From Victivallis vadensis (lineage in GTDB: Bacteria > Verrucomicrobiota > Lentisphaeria > Victivallales > GWF2-50-93), in NCBI GenBank assembly GCA_945883805.1, contig CAMCYE010000004.1, positions 1 to 64,000 of the forward strand: 64,000 bases of DNA, read 5' to 3'. The translations under genes were made by a program, and so were the position numbers. Below are positions 9,644 to 20,403 of this stretch, in pieces. The notes beneath the pieces were generated by a model. The model was not told the DNA's origin. It ran no database searches and saw nothing but the letters and a program-made list of their open reading frames with translations. How positions within the stretch are numbered: the stretch's first letter is position 1; every line of letters begins with the position of its first letter.

Positions 9644-10921
9644 ATGAAAATCGGCAATGATTTGTTTAAGCGTGCGCAGAAACTCATACCCGGCGGAGTG
9701 AACAGTCCTGTAAGGGCTTTTAAGTCTGTCGGCGGAAATCCTGTTTACATCAAAAGGGGCGAAGGAGCTTTTATTTACGATGTGGACGGAGGGGAATACA
9801 TGGATTTCTGCGCCTCTTGGGGACCGTTGATTCTCGGTCATGCAAGACCAGAAGTGGTCGAAGCCGTCAAGGAATCGGCGTCTTCCGGCATGAGCTTCGG
9901 GACATGTAATCCGCGTGAAGTGGAAATGGCCGAACTCCTGAATGAAATGGTTCCGTACCTGGAAATGATGCGCATGGTCAATTCCGGGACTGAAGCTGTT
10001 ATGACGGCTCTCCGTCTTGCCAGAGGATTCACCGGAAGAAACAAGATACTGAAATTCGAAGGATGTTATCACGGTCATGCAGATTATCTTCTTGTCGCCG
10101 CAGGAAGCGGACTTCTGACCGGAGGGATAACGAGTTCAGCCGGTGTGGCCCCGTCCGCAGTGGCCGATATTCTTGTAGCCCATTACAACGACACCGCTGC
10201 GGTGAAAAAGATATTTGAAAAGTACGGAAAGGAAATTGCCGCAGTGATCGTCGAGCCGGTTGCCGGAAACATGGGGCTTGTAAAACCTGAACCCGGATTC
10301 CTTGAGACCTTAAGGGAGTTCACATCCGATTCCGGCGCCATTTTGATTTTTGACGAGGTCATCACAGGATTCCGCCTTGCCGCAACAACCTACGGAAAAA
10401 TCTGCGGAATCACTCCCGACCTGACGACTCTCGGAAAAATAATCGGAGGCGGAATGCCCATCGGAGCTGTCGGAGGTAAAGCTGAAATAATGAAAAAACT
10501 TGCTCCGCTCGGACCGGTTTACCAGGCGGGAACGCTCAGCGGAAATCCGGTCGCACTTGCGGCGGGAATCGCAACCCTGAATATTCTCAAAAAAGAGAAT
10601 CCATATCCGAGACTTGCGAAGTTCGCAAAAAAAATTACCGATGCCGTGGAAGCCGAAGCCAAGGAAAAATCTTTTGAAATTCATTGCGCAACCGAGGGCG
10701 GAATGTTCACAATCTTTTTCACCGATAAAAAACCATTGAGGAATCTGGATGAGATAAAGGCCTGCGACACTGCGAAGTTCGCAAACTTTTTCAGGGCGAT
10801 GCTGAAAAACGGGATTTATCTCTCGCCGTCTCAGTTCGAACTGGATTTCATATCATCCGCGCATACTGAAAAAGATATTGACCTCTTTATCGAGTCGTTC
10901 AGAAAATCCCTCAGCAGGTAA
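9644..10921 (+). CDS. hemL: Glutamate-1-semialdehyde 2,1-aminomutase
   Basis: KLIPGGVNSPVRAF, DVDGGEYMDFCASWGPLILGHARP, FDEVITGFR, TTLGKIIGGGMP. Confidence 0.95.
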   Translation: MKIGNDLFKRAQKLIPGGVNSPVRAFKSVGGNPVYIKRGEGAFIYDVDGGEYMDFCASWGPLILGHARPEVVEAVKESASSGMSFGTCNPREVEMAELLNEMVPYLEMMRMVNSGTEAVMTALRLARGFTGRNKILKFEGCYHGHADYLLVAAGSGLLTGGITSSAGVAPSAVADILVAHYNDTAAVKKIFEKYGKEIAAVIVEPVAGNMGLVKPEPGFLETLREFTSDSGAILIFDEVITGFRLAATTYGKICGITPDLTTLGKIIGGGMPIGAVGGKAEIMKKLAPLGPVYQAGTLSGNPVALAAGIATLNILKKENPYPRLAKFAKKITDAVEAEAKEKSFEIHCATEGGMFTIFFTDKKPLRNLDEIKACDTAKFANFFRAMLKNGIYLSPSQFELDFISSAHTEKDIDLFIESFRKSLSR

Positions 10922-11049
10922 AACCAAAGAAGTCTCGACGCACTCCACTGTCAAATCAGGCGCCCAAGCCACAACCTTTGTGAAACGCCAGCCCTAGTCG
11001 CACGCCACGGCGCGTACGCCATAGGCGGGTAAACACCTTGCCGGCATCC

Positions 11050-11130
11050 TTTTTAATGTGGCACAGGCGTCTCGCCTGTTCTTATTTCTTTCTTCTTGAA
11101 TTACAGGAAAGACGCCTGTACCACACTTAA
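11050..11130. repeat. CACAGGCGTCTCGCCTGTTCTT ... GACGCCTGTACCACA inverted repeat
   Basis: Near-copy at 60937-60997; shorter relatives at 36685-36714 and 25374-25404. Confidence 0.75.
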
Positions 11131-11171
11131 AAATGCCTACGCATCAAACTTTGAAATTCATATATTTGGAT

Positions 11172-11777
11172 TTATTTTGCGTTCTTCGCAAGATATGAAG
11201 CAACCCCCTCCGCAGTGGGTTTCATGCCTTCGTCGCCGCTGCGCCAGTTTGCGGGGCAGACCTCTCCAAATTCTTCCGTGAACTGGACCGCGTCCACCAT
11301 CCTCAGAGCTTCATCCACGTTTCTGCCAAGCGGCAGGTCGTTGACCACCGAATGGCGCACAACACCTTTTTTGTCTATCAGAAAAAGGCCGCGGAGGGAA
11401 ATGGCGTCATTGAAGAGAATCCCGTATTTTCTGGAAATATCCTTATTGAGATCGGAAACCATGGGAAACTGGATATTTCCTATTCCGCCCTTGTTGACGG
11501 GCGTATTCTTCCAGGCAAGATGAGTGAAATGCGAATCAACCGATACTCCTATCACTTCGCAGTTTCTCCGTTTGAACTCGGGCAGTTTTTTGTCGAACGC
11601 GATAATTTCCGAAGGGCATACGAATGTGAAGTCGAGAGGATAAAAGAAAAGCACAACGTATTTCCCGAGGAAGGACGACAACGCAAATTTCTCGTTGAAT
11701 GTATTGTCGGGCATCACCGTTGTCGCGGTAAAATCCGGAGCCTGCATGGTCACCAGCACGTTTAGAGAGTTGCACAT
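11172..11777 (-). CDS. Peroxiredoxin (AhpC/Prx1 type)
   Basis: FFYPLDFTFVCPSEIIAF and C-terminal GEVCPANW. Confidence 0.93.
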   Translation of the reverse strand: MCNSLNVLVTMQAPDFTATTVMPDNTFNEKFALSSFLGKYVVLFFYPLDFTFVCPSEIIAFDKKLPEFKRRNCEVIGVSVDSHFTHLAWKNTPVNKGGIGNIQFPMVSDLNKDISRKYGILFNDAISLRGLFLIDKKGVVRHSVVNDLPLGRNVDEALRMVDAVQFTEEFGEVCPANWRSGDEGMKPTAEGVASYLAKNAK

Positions 11778-11958
11778 GGTCGTTTCCTTTCTGTTCAGAG
11801 GTTACCTTTGGTATTTTATATCGACAGCTAACCCTAACCCCTCAAAATTAAATGTCAAAGTTGAATTTTACTTGCTAAAAATGAAGATAACATTATTCTA
11901 TGTTTTTCCTGTTCGTGAAAAGTATTCGAATCCATAAATAAATAAACGGAGCCATATC

Positions 11959-13155
11959 ATGAAAGTTGTTGTTGCATATTCGGGCGGACTCGACACGTCG
12001 GTAATCGTCAAATGGGTCAAGGAGACATACAATGCCGAAATCATAACCTTCTGTGCCGATGTCGGACAAGAGGAGGAGCTTGACGGCCTTGACGAAAAAG
12101 CGAAAAAGACGGGCGCAAGCAAATCCTACATTCTGGATCTCACGGAGGAGTTCGCAAAGGATTTCATATTCCCGATGATGCAGGCAAATGCGGTTTATGA
12201 GGGCAGTTACCTTCTGGGAACTTCGATAGCCAGGCCGCTCATCGCAAAGCACCTTGTAAAAATCGCACAGAAGGAAGGCGCCGATTACATCTGCCATGGC
12301 GCAACAGGCAAGGGGAATGACCAAGTGAGGTTTGAGCTTACCGCATACGCCCTCCAGCCGGACATAAAGATAATCGCCCCGTGGAGGACATGGAAATTCA
12401 AATCGCGCACCGACCTCATCAATTATGCCAAGAAAAACAAGATTCCAATAACGGTCTCGGCCGCAAAACCATACAGCATGGACCGCAATCTCCTTCATAT
12501 CAGCTTCGAGGGAGGCATCCTTGAGGATCCATGGGCGGAACCGCCAAAAGACATGGGGGTTATGACAAGTCCCATTGACAAAGCTTCCGATACGCAGGAA
12601 TACGCCACTATTGAATTTGAAAAGGGGATACCGGTAAAAGTCAACGGTAAAAAGCTTTCGCCCGCGAAACTCATGAAAGAACTAAACAGGGTCGGCGCAA
12701 GACACGGTGTCGGCAGGGTTGACCTTGTTGAGAACCGCTATGTGGGAATGAAGTCGCGCGGTGTTTATGAAACGCCCGGTGGAACAATCCTCCACATGGC
12801 ACACCGCGCAATGGAAAGCCTGACAATGGACCGGGAGGTCATGCACCTCCGCGATAGCTGGATCCCGTATTATTCAAAACTTGTCTACAACGGATTCTGG
12901 TATGCGCCTGAAAGAGAGATGATTCAGGTCGCCATAACTGAAAGCCAGAAATTTGTAACCGGTGAAGTAAGGGTAAAGCTTTTCAAGGGGCTCTGCTCCA
13001 TTGCCGGACGCCGCTCGAAATACAGCCTCTACGATGCCAATATTGCGACATTTGAAAAAGATGCCGTATATAACCAAGCGGACGCTGAAGGCTTCATCAA
13101 GCTCAACGCCCTCAGACTGCGTGTGCTCGCAAACAGCAGGCAGAAAAGATACTAA
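11959..13155 (+). CDS. argG: Argininosuccinate synthase
   Basis: [34 protein letters not shown]. Confidence 0.96.
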   Translation: MKVVVAYSGGLDTSVIVKWVKETYNAEIITFCADVGQEEELDGLDEKAKKTGASKSYILDLTEEFAKDFIFPMMQANAVYEGSYLLGTSIARPLIAKHLVKIAQKEGADYICHGATGKGNDQVRFELTAYALQPDIKIIAPWRTWKFKSRTDLINYAKKNKIPITVSAAKPYSMDRNLLHISFEGGILEDPWAEPPKDMGVMTSPIDKASDTQEYATIEFEKGIPVKVNGKKLSPAKLMKELNRVGARHGVGRVDLVENRYVGMKSRGVYETPGGTILHMAHRAMESLTMDREVMHLRDSWIPYYSKLVYNGFWYAPEREMIQVAITESQKFVTGEVRVKLFKGLCSIAGRRSKYSLYDANIATFEKDAVYNQADAEGFIKLNALRLRVLANSRQKRY

Positions 13156-13195
13156 GGAGGCATTTTTCAAGTTGCCCCTACTGAATACATACGAT

Positions 13196-14422
13196 TCATT
13201 TGCCGTCAACGCGCGAGTCATTTCCGTTCGACATGACGGAAAGAGTTTCACGGGCGATCATCAATTCCTCGTTGGTAGGCATCACGATCGCCTTGGACTT
13301 GCTTTTCTCTTTTGTAATCACGCCGGGCTTGCCCTTGCATGATTCGTTCTTTTCATCATCAAGTTCAAAGCCCAGGGACGCGATTCTGTCAAGAATCATT
13401 TTCCTTATATATGAACTGTATTCCCCTATGCCCCCGGTAAAGACAATTGCATCGGCTCCGTCGAGAAGGGCATAATATGAACCGGCGTATTTCACTGCGC
13501 GCAGAACGAACATGCGAAGTGCGCGGAGTGCCTGCTGGTCTCCGCTATCGGCCGCATTGATGATGTCGCGCATGTCGCTGCTGTTTATCCCCCCCACTCC
13601 GAGAAGACCGCTCTTCTTGTTGAGCAGCTGGTCCACATCCTGCGCCGACATCCCGAGTTCGACAAGGCGTATGACAACCGCAGGATCGATATCCCCGCAC
13701 CTTGTTCCCATGACAAGTCCTTCGAGAGGAGTCATTCCCATTGAAGTGTCGACGACAACGCCTTTATTGATTGCGGTCACGCTACAGCCGTTGCCGAGAT
13801 GGAATGTTATGAGTTTAAGCTGATTGAAGGGGATATTGAGGAATTTAGCGGTCGCCCGTGCAACATAATTATGTGATGTTCCGTGAAATCCGTAACGGCG
13901 TATCCCGTATTTCGTGTAAAGCTCATAGGGTATGGCATAAAGGTACGATTCAGGCGGCATTGACTGATGGAAGGCGGTGTCAAATACCGCGACATTGCTG
14001 ATTCCGGGAAAAATCACCTCGCAAGCTTCAATTCCGGAATAGTTCGGGGGATTATGCAGGGGGGCAAGTGCAAAGCAGTCTTTGATGATATCCTTCACAT
14101 GCCTGTCAACCACAACCGGCTTTGTCATCTGCTCACCACCATGGACGACGCGGTGTCCGATGGCTTCAACCTCTTTCAAACTCTGAAGTACCCCCACCTC
14201 CTTGTCAACAAGCTTTTCACAGACCAGCTTGAGGGCGTCGACATGATTCCTTATGTTTGCAATTATCTCAATTCCAATTCCATCGTTCCTCTTATACTGG
14301 AATTTTGGTTCTGTGAGTCCAATCCGTTCAATCTGACCTTTTGCAATCACTTGTTCGGTGTTCATGCTGTAAAGGGTGAATTTGAGGGATGAGCTTCCGG
14401 CATTGATGACAAGTATTTTCAT
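13196..14422 (-). CDS. ackA: Acetate kinase
   Basis: MKILVINAGSSSLKFTLY, VAVFDTAFHQSMP, FTGGIGE. Confidence 0.96.
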   Translation of the reverse strand: MKILVINAGSSSLKFTLYSMNTEQVIAKGQIERIGLTEPKFQYKRNDGIGIEIIANIRNHVDALKLVCEKLVDKEVGVLQSLKEVEAIGHRVVHGGEQMTKPVVVDRHVKDIIKDCFALAPLHNPPNYSGIEACEVIFPGISNVAVFDTAFHQSMPPESYLYAIPYELYTKYGIRRYGFHGTSHNYVARATAKFLNIPFNQLKLITFHLGNGCSVTAINKGVVVDTSMGMTPLEGLVMGTRCGDIDPAVVIRLVELGMSAQDVDQLLNKKSGLLGVGGINSSDMRDIINAADSGDQQALRALRMFVLRAVKYAGSYYALLDGADAIVFTGGIGEYSSYIRKMILDRIASLGFELDDEKNESCKGKPGVITKEKSKSKAIVMPTNEELMIARETLSVMSNGNDSRVDGK

Positions 14423-14609
14423 TTATCTTTATCCTCTGTGCTCCGACGCCGAGGCGGGAGTATTCATTGAATTATTTTTCAGGTGGCACTATTGACCCGT
14501 AATAGAGATTTAAGAGCGGAAAAATCAAGAGGGAATTGCAATGTTTTAATTAGGCTCCTTGATTTTTTTTATTTTCAATATCCTTTAAAAGTTAAAAAGG
14601 AGGCGACAC

Positions 14610-15536
14610 GTGAAAAATATCGAAAAGACTTCCATTACAAGAAGAACCTTCATCAAAGGGGGGATAGCCGCAGGAATTCTGGCCTCAATCTCCCCCTCCG
14701 GGATATTTGCTGCGGAGGACTCCCGACCTGAAATATGGGTGATTCACGGCGAAGACAAAGTGAAACTCATGCAGAAATGCCTGGAAATCATCAATGCCAA
14801 CGGCGGTTTGGGAAAAGGGAAAAAATCACTCGCCCTGAAAGTCAACGCCGGATGGGACAGGACGCCGGAAGAAGGCGCCAACACACATCCGGTATTGGTC
14901 GATGAATTCCTGAAAGGGTGCCGTGAAGCCGGCATAAAGGATATTGTCCTCCCTGAATTCTCCTGCCATCCGGCAAACAAGACTTTCATGAAAAGCGGAA
15001 TATTCGACGCTGCAAAGAAAAATGATGCTGCAATGATCGACCTGGGAACAGACAAGAAATCATTCGTGAAGGTGAGTCTGGACAAGGGTGTCAAGCTTAA
15101 GGAAGTCGAGTTCTCAAATTATTTCATGGATGCCGACATAGTTGTCAATATGCCAGTCGCCAAACATCACGGCGGAGCCGGACTAACCATGGCCATGAAA
15201 AACTGGATGGGGGCGGTACAAGACCGTGGATTCTGGCATAAGAACGACCTGCACCAGTGCATAGCCGACATTGCGACGTTCATAAAACCGAACTGGACCA
15301 TAATAGATGCGACAAGGACCATGTATGACAAAGGGCCACAGGGACCGGCGAATGAACTCAAGATCCAGAATATCCTGATTGTTTCAAAAGACCAGGTTGC
15401 CGCCGACGCATACGCGGCAAAAACCCTTTTCCCCGAGGCAATCTACGAAAAGGCAAAGTACATAAGAATAGCCGGCGAGATGGGTCTGGGAATTATCGAT
15501 GTCGAAAAAATGAATGTCAGGAAATTCGAAGTCTAA
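14610..15536 (+). CDS. DUF362-family protein with Tat-type signal
   Basis: N-term ITRRTFIKGGIAAGILAS (Tat-like); VNMPVAKHHGGAGLTMAMKNWMG typical of DUF362. Confidence 0.8.
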   Translation: MKNIEKTSITRRTFIKGGIAAGILASISPSGIFAAEDSRPEIWVIHGEDKVKLMQKCLEIINANGGLGKGKKSLALKVNAGWDRTPEEGANTHPVLVDEFLKGCREAGIKDIVLPEFSCHPANKTFMKSGIFDAAKKNDAAMIDLGTDKKSFVKVSLDKGVKLKEVEFSNYFMDADIVVNMPVAKHHGGAGLTMAMKNWMGAVQDRGFWHKNDLHQCIADIATFIKPNWTIIDATRTMYDKGPQGPANELKIQNILIVSKDQVAADAYAAKTLFPEAIYEKAKYIRIAGEMGLGIIDVEKMNVRKFEV

Positions 15537-15599
15537 TACGAAAAAATCAAAACAAAAGAATTCACCACTAATCCGCACTAATTTTACACTAACGAATAT

Positions 15600-15642
15600 T
15601 TGCTGAGAATTTGCTTTTGTTGCAAAATCAAATTCTCAGCAA
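15600..15642 (+). other. Perfect 14-bp stem-loop TTGCTGAGAATTTG/CAAATTCTCAGCAA downstream of the DUF362 gene
   Basis: Direct inverted repeat; possible terminator or small palindromic element. Confidence 0.5.
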
Positions 15643-15738
15643 GGATTGTATTTTTAGTTCCTGTAAGTGACCGGTTAGTGCAAATTAGCCTGCCAGGGCG
15701 TAGCCCCTTGGCGAAGACTGGTGGTTAAAAATCCTATA

Positions 15739-16995
15739 ATGCCAATCAAATACACAAAAGCCTTCCGCTGGTCTGCAAGGATATTTTTTCTTATTGTCTC
15801 CATCCTCCTGATCATGGCCGGCCCCCTGCCCGTCTGGATGCTGAAAATATTCCAGCCGACCGCAGGATTTATCAGGGAATTCATATTGCTTCCCACATGG
15901 ATGGCAAAACTTATTCCCGCATTAAGCCCGCTTTCCTTTTTGTCGTCACTGGAGGCGCATCAGGGAGGCCGTCTGACTGTCCTGTGGATTCTGCCGCCTG
16001 CGATACTCGCAGCAGCGGCGATATTCAAAGGACGTTTTTTCTGCCGCTGGATCTGCCCGCTGGGGACTGTTTACTCTGCCGCATGCACGAAAAATTTCAA
16101 AAACCACGTTTTCAAAAAGAAGCTGTCGGGGTATTTGTTCTGGGGAATAATCTTCTCGTCCGCGATTGGATCCCCCTTGTTTCTCCTCCTGGATCCGCTG
16201 TCAACGTTCTCTAGGATAAACCTTGTGTTTTCAGGGTCGCTTACACTGGCATCAGTCATACCCGGAATCGTCTTTCCCATATTTCTCATTGCAGGAATAA
16301 TACAGCCGTTATCGTGGTGTTCGCATTTCTGCCCGCTCGGACACATGGTCGACCTAATACACAAAACGGACGTCAGGTATTCTGAAAGATTCAGAGGAGA
16401 AAGACGTGAAATAATGACGGCGCTCCTATTCTCCATCCCTCTGGCCATGTTCGTAAAGAAAAATCCACTGGTCAAGGATGAAGGCTATCCGCTCCTTCCT
16501 CCCGGAGCCGGCAATAAAAACACTTTCTCATCGCTGTGTACAAGGTGCTACGCCTGCGTAAATGTGTGCCCGACAAAAATTCTGGCTGTTGGCTTCCCCG
16601 ACAACGCCGATGTCGGCAGATGGTTTGAGCCCGAGATGAACGCATACAGGGGGACATGCCAGGAATCATGCAACAACTGTACGCAGGTCTGCCCGACCGG
16701 TGCGATTAAAAAACTCTCATTTGAAGAGAAACACAATACACAGCTCGGTGTCGCTCAAGTGACCAAATCGAAATGCATCGCCTGGAAAGACGGCGAATAC
16801 TGCATGGTCTGCGACGAATTCTGCCCGTACAAGGCAATTGACATTGACAGTTCGGAAAGCGGCCTTGCACGACCGGTCGTCAACCCGGAAATATGCAGGG
16901 GATGCGGAATATGCCAGAACGCCTGCCCCGTAAGGAAAAACGGAGCCGCCATTGTAGTGCACGGCGTAAAGGAACAGAAAAGAATAAGAAAATAA
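15739..16995 (+). CDS. NapH/polyferredoxin-like membrane 4Fe-4S protein
   Basis: Hydrophobic N-terminus; [59 protein letters not shown]. Confidence 0.85.
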   Translation: MPIKYTKAFRWSARIFFLIVSILLIMAGPLPVWMLKIFQPTAGFIREFILLPTWMAKLIPALSPLSFLSSLEAHQGGRLTVLWILPPAILAAAAIFKGRFFCRWICPLGTVYSAACTKNFKNHVFKKKLSGYLFWGIIFSSAIGSPLFLLLDPLSTFSRINLVFSGSLTLASVIPGIVFPIFLIAGIIQPLSWCSHFCPLGHMVDLIHKTDVRYSERFRGERREIMTALLFSIPLAMFVKKNPLVKDEGYPLLPPGAGNKNTFSSLCTRCYACVNVCPTKILAVGFPDNADVGRWFEPEMNAYRGTCQESCNNCTQVCPTGAIKKLSFEEKHNTQLGVAQVTKSKCIAWKDGEYCMVCDEFCPYKAIDIDSSESGLARPVVNPEICRGCGICQNACPVRKNGAAIVVHGVKEQKRIRK

Positions 16996-17101
16996 CGTCT
17001 GCAACCGACACCGCATCCCGGAAAATCAAGATTTCCTCCTTGATAAAAGGCTTTCTCCAGTTAGAATATGCAGGGTAAAAACAATTAAATACATTATAAT
17101 A

Positions 17102-17989
17102 ATGGAGCAGATACCAATGCCGAAACTATCGCTTGGAATACCGAAGGGCAGTCTTGAAGTGACGACTGCGGAAATGTTTGCAAAAGCCGGATATAAGATA
17201 CAGATAAGCTCAAGGTCATATTACCCCTCAATCGACGACCCCGAAATCGAATGCATGCTCATCAGGGCGCAGGAAATGGCGAGATATGTAGAGGAAGGCG
17301 TACTTGACTGCGGGCTCACCGGCAAGGACTGGATAGAGGAAAACAACTCCGACGTGGTGGAAGTCGCCGAACTGGTTTACGGGAAAGTCGGACGCAAGCC
17401 GCTCAAATGGGTTCTGGCAGTTCCGGAAAACTCGAAGATCAAAGGCCCGAAGGATCTTGAAGGCAAGCGCATAGCCACGGAAGTCGTGGGCCTGACCAAG
17501 CGCTATCTTGCAAAACACAAGGTGAAAGCATCAGTCGAATTCAGCTGGGGCGCAACGGAAGTCAAGCCTCCGCGCCTCGCCGACGCAATTGTTGAAATAA
17601 CCGAAACAGGCTCCTCTTTGAAAGCCAACAATCTCAGAATCATTGACGTCCTCTGCGAAAGCACAACCCGCTTCATTGCGAACAAGGACATCATGAAAGA
17701 TAAATGGAAACGGGCGAAGATAGAAAAACTCGCACTCCTGCTCAAGGCAGTTCTTAAAGCCGAAGGCAAAGTCGGGCTCATGCTCAACATACAGAAAAAG
17801 AATCTCGACAAGGTGCTCGGAAAACTCCCCGCCCTTGAAAGACCTACCATTTCCCCTCTTGCAGAAGACGGATGGTGTGCCCTCAATACAATCGTGGACG
17901 AACACATCGTCAGGGATCTTATTCCAGAACTAAAAAAGGCCGGAGCGTCCGGCATCGTCGAGTACCCTCTGAACAAAATAGTGGAATAA
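17102..17989 (+). CDS. hisG: ATP phosphoribosyltransferase (long form)
   Basis: [48 protein letters not shown]; alternative start 17117. Confidence 0.93.
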   Translation: MEQIPMPKLSLGIPKGSLEVTTAEMFAKAGYKIQISSRSYYPSIDDPEIECMLIRAQEMARYVEEGVLDCGLTGKDWIEENNSDVVEVAELVYGKVGRKPLKWVLAVPENSKIKGPKDLEGKRIATEVVGLTKRYLAKHKVKASVEFSWGATEVKPPRLADAIVEITETGSSLKANNLRIIDVLCESTTRFIANKDIMKDKWKRAKIEKLALLLKAVLKAEGKVGLMLNIQKKNLDKVLGKLPALERPTISPLAEDGWCALNTIVDEHIVRDLIPELKKAGASGIVEYPLNKIVE

Positions 17990-17999
17990 TGCTAAAAAA

Positions 18000-18112
18000 T
18001 TGAATATCCAATATCGAACACGGAATATCCAATTACGAAGTGAAGATTAAAACCATGGAATTAATCTCCTTGGATATTGGAAGTTGAGTGTTGGATATTG
18101 GGTGTTCGAGAA
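18000..18112. repeat. Inverted GAATATCCAATATCGAACACGGAATATCCAA / TTGGATATTGGAAGTTGAGTGTTGGATATTGGG pair
   Basis: Same module as 5785-5930. Confidence 0.8.
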
Positions 18113-18122
18113 GGAATAAAAA

Positions 18123-20084
18123 TCAGAATTTCAGTCCAAATTTCCTGATTTTCCTGTAAAGGGTGCTTCGTCCGACGTTCATGATTTTCGCAGCTTCGCT
18201 CATATTGCCGTTTGCCAGCCTGATCGCCTTCTGGCAGATGGCTTTTTCACTGCTTTCCATATTGAGTTTCTCCTGAAGCAGGGGATCGCTTATCTGCAAC
18301 TCCGGCGGATCCTTGTAGAGCAGTGCCATACGGAACTGTCCGGGCAGATCCTTCCAAGTGATAAGTTCCTCCCCGCTGTTGAGCATGACGGCAAACTCAA
18401 TGGCATTACGGAGCTCCCTTATGTTACCTGGCCAGGAATACGATTTGAAGTTCTTCATCATTTCCTCATCGACCCCTTTCACCTTCTTACCCATTATTTC
18501 GTTGAAATATTCGATAAAATAACGGACAAATTCAGGTATGTCCTCAACACTTTCGGAAAGCGGAGGCAGGCTTATGGATGAGACATTGAGGCGATAATAG
18601 AGATCCTCCCTGAATTCACCTTTCTCGATGAGAACCGGAATCTCCTTGTTGGTGGCGGCGATAATCCTTATGTTAATCGGGGTTCCTTTACTTTCTCCGA
18701 TGCGTGTTATGGTGTGTTCCTCAAGGAGGCGGAGCAGTTTTGCCTGCAGTTCCACGGGCATGTCGCCTATCTCATCGAGGAAGACGGTGCCCTTGTCTGC
18801 GAACTCGAGCTTGCCTATGCGTCCTCCCCTGCTGGCGCCTGTGAATGCGCCTTCGGCATAGCCGAAAAGCTCGCTTTCCGCAATTTCCCTTGGAATCGCA
18901 GCGCAGTTGATGGCTACGAAAGGATGTTTTTTCCTGCTGCTGGCATTGTGGATGCTGTGCGCGAAAATCTCCTTGCCCGTACCGCTGGGACCGTATAGGA
19001 GGATGTTAACTGAGGTCTTCGCGGCACGCATCGCCAATTCTTTAGCCATGACAAGATTCGAAGAACGCCCGATAATATTGTCAAAGGTATATTTCGCTTC
19101 GGAAACTGTTTCATTGCTTGTACCGCTTCTTTCACCCTTTTCGTTGAATATCAGTATGCTTCCTAGAAACTCGTCGGCTTCACTGTACAGCGGAACTTTT
19201 TCATAAGTGACATCAAGATGGCGGTCGGAAATGAGGATTTCCATTTTCTTGTCAGTGCAGGCTATCGCGCTCTGTGCAATTTCCTTCACTGAAGGTTTGA
19301 AAGATGCAAGATTCTCCAGATTCTTCTCCTTCCCCCCCCTGTTGACGAAATCAAAAAACTCCATTGCTGCAGGATTCATTTGGCGTATATAGCCATTCCT
19401 GTTAATCATGACAATCGGTTTCAAGTCGTCATTGTATATGCGGGTGAACTGCTTTTTCAAATCTTTGTAAAGGTCTTTAAACCTGGTAACACGCAAATCC
19501 CTGTCATAAAGCTGAATCAGGAAAAGAATTACAATTCCCAGCAGCAGTGCATCGGTTTCCGGCAGGAGGCCGATAAGCGACAGGTAGCCCTTCAGCGTGC
19601 CGTCAATGCCGTAAAAGGGGGCGGCTGCAGCAGAGAAAGAATGAAACTTCTTAAGAAAATGTTCGGCTCCATGACAGAAGGAGGGCTGTCCGCTCCTGAT
19701 GGAAAGGGCAATGGCGTTGGTGCCTGCGTACCTTTCATTGAGAGTTGACGAGGCAATCATCCCCGAAGTTTTAAGAAGTTCCGATATTTCCTGGTTATGT
19801 GAGGAGATTTCGAGAATCCTGCCTTCGGGAGAACATAAAAGCCAAGCAACCCTGGAAACGGAAATACTCTTCAGTGGCCCGTCTATCAGAGATTTCAACC
19901 TGGCGGTGAATTCATCCTCGGGACGCGGGGGCGCATCTCCTGGGGAGGGAGGCAACTGGCCGCCAAACGGATCCAACCCGAACTCAACCGACCTCAGCCA
20001 GCTTTCATAAATACATTCCCTGACAGGTGGCTTCTGGCGTTCCTTGACGAAGAGCGCCCAGTCGTTATTATTGGCATATCTCAT
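18123..20084 (-). CDS. Sigma-54-dependent transcriptional activator (sensor domains + AAA+ + Fis HTH)
   Basis: LLYGPSGTGKEIFAHSIHNAS, GAFTGASRGG, GTVFLDEIGDMP, C-term AAKIMNVGRSTLYRKIRKFGL. Confidence 0.9.
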   Translation of the reverse strand: MRYANNNDWALFVKERQKPPVRECIYESWLRSVEFGLDPFGGQLPPSPGDAPPRPEDEFTARLKSLIDGPLKSISVSRVAWLLCSPEGRILEISSHNQEISELLKTSGMIASSTLNERYAGTNAIALSIRSGQPSFCHGAEHFLKKFHSFSAAAAPFYGIDGTLKGYLSLIGLLPETDALLLGIVILFLIQLYDRDLRVTRFKDLYKDLKKQFTRIYNDDLKPIVMINRNGYIRQMNPAAMEFFDFVNRGGKEKNLENLASFKPSVKEIAQSAIACTDKKMEILISDRHLDVTYEKVPLYSEADEFLGSILIFNEKGERSGTSNETVSEAKYTFDNIIGRSSNLVMAKELAMRAAKTSVNILLYGPSGTGKEIFAHSIHNASSRKKHPFVAINCAAIPREIAESELFGYAEGAFTGASRGGRIGKLEFADKGTVFLDEIGDMPVELQAKLLRLLEEHTITRIGESKGTPINIRIIAATNKEIPVLIEKGEFREDLYYRLNVSSISLPPLSESVEDIPEFVRYFIEYFNEIMGKKVKGVDEEMMKNFKSYSWPGNIRELRNAIEFAVMLNSGEELITWKDLPGQFRMALLYKDPPELQISDPLLQEKLNMESSEKAICQKAIRLANGNMSEAAKIMNVGRSTLYRKIRKFGLKF

Positions 20085-20147
20085 GAAAACAATATAGTTT
20101 TTCTTTCAGGTAAATTCAAAGTAGGAATTTATTTGTCTGAATTACCT

Positions 20148-20325
20148 TTGGATATTGGATATTCGCTTTGAATTAGGCGACGTTGCCGCAACTTTTGAAC
20201 AATCGAATATCGAACAGCCGAATTACGAATTAGAAATTACGAATTAGAAATTGAAATTAGTTGGAGTTCACGGCCCTGGTCGCCTTTGGCGCTGCCTGAG
20301 GCAGGTAAACTTTAGCGTGTCTTTT
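20148..20325. repeat. Mosaic of several repeat modules (ATATCC arm, TTGAATTAGGCGACGTTGCCGCAA, GAATTACGAATTAG, GGAGTTCACGGCCCTGGTCGCC...TTTAGCGTGTC)
   Basis: Each module has a relative elsewhere in the window. Confidence 0.8.
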
Positions 20326-20403
20326 TCTCTAAACCTTGGTCTCTCGGCCACTTGGCCTCTCGGGCACTTGGAATCTTTTGATAACTTTGAAATTCCTATA
20401 CGT

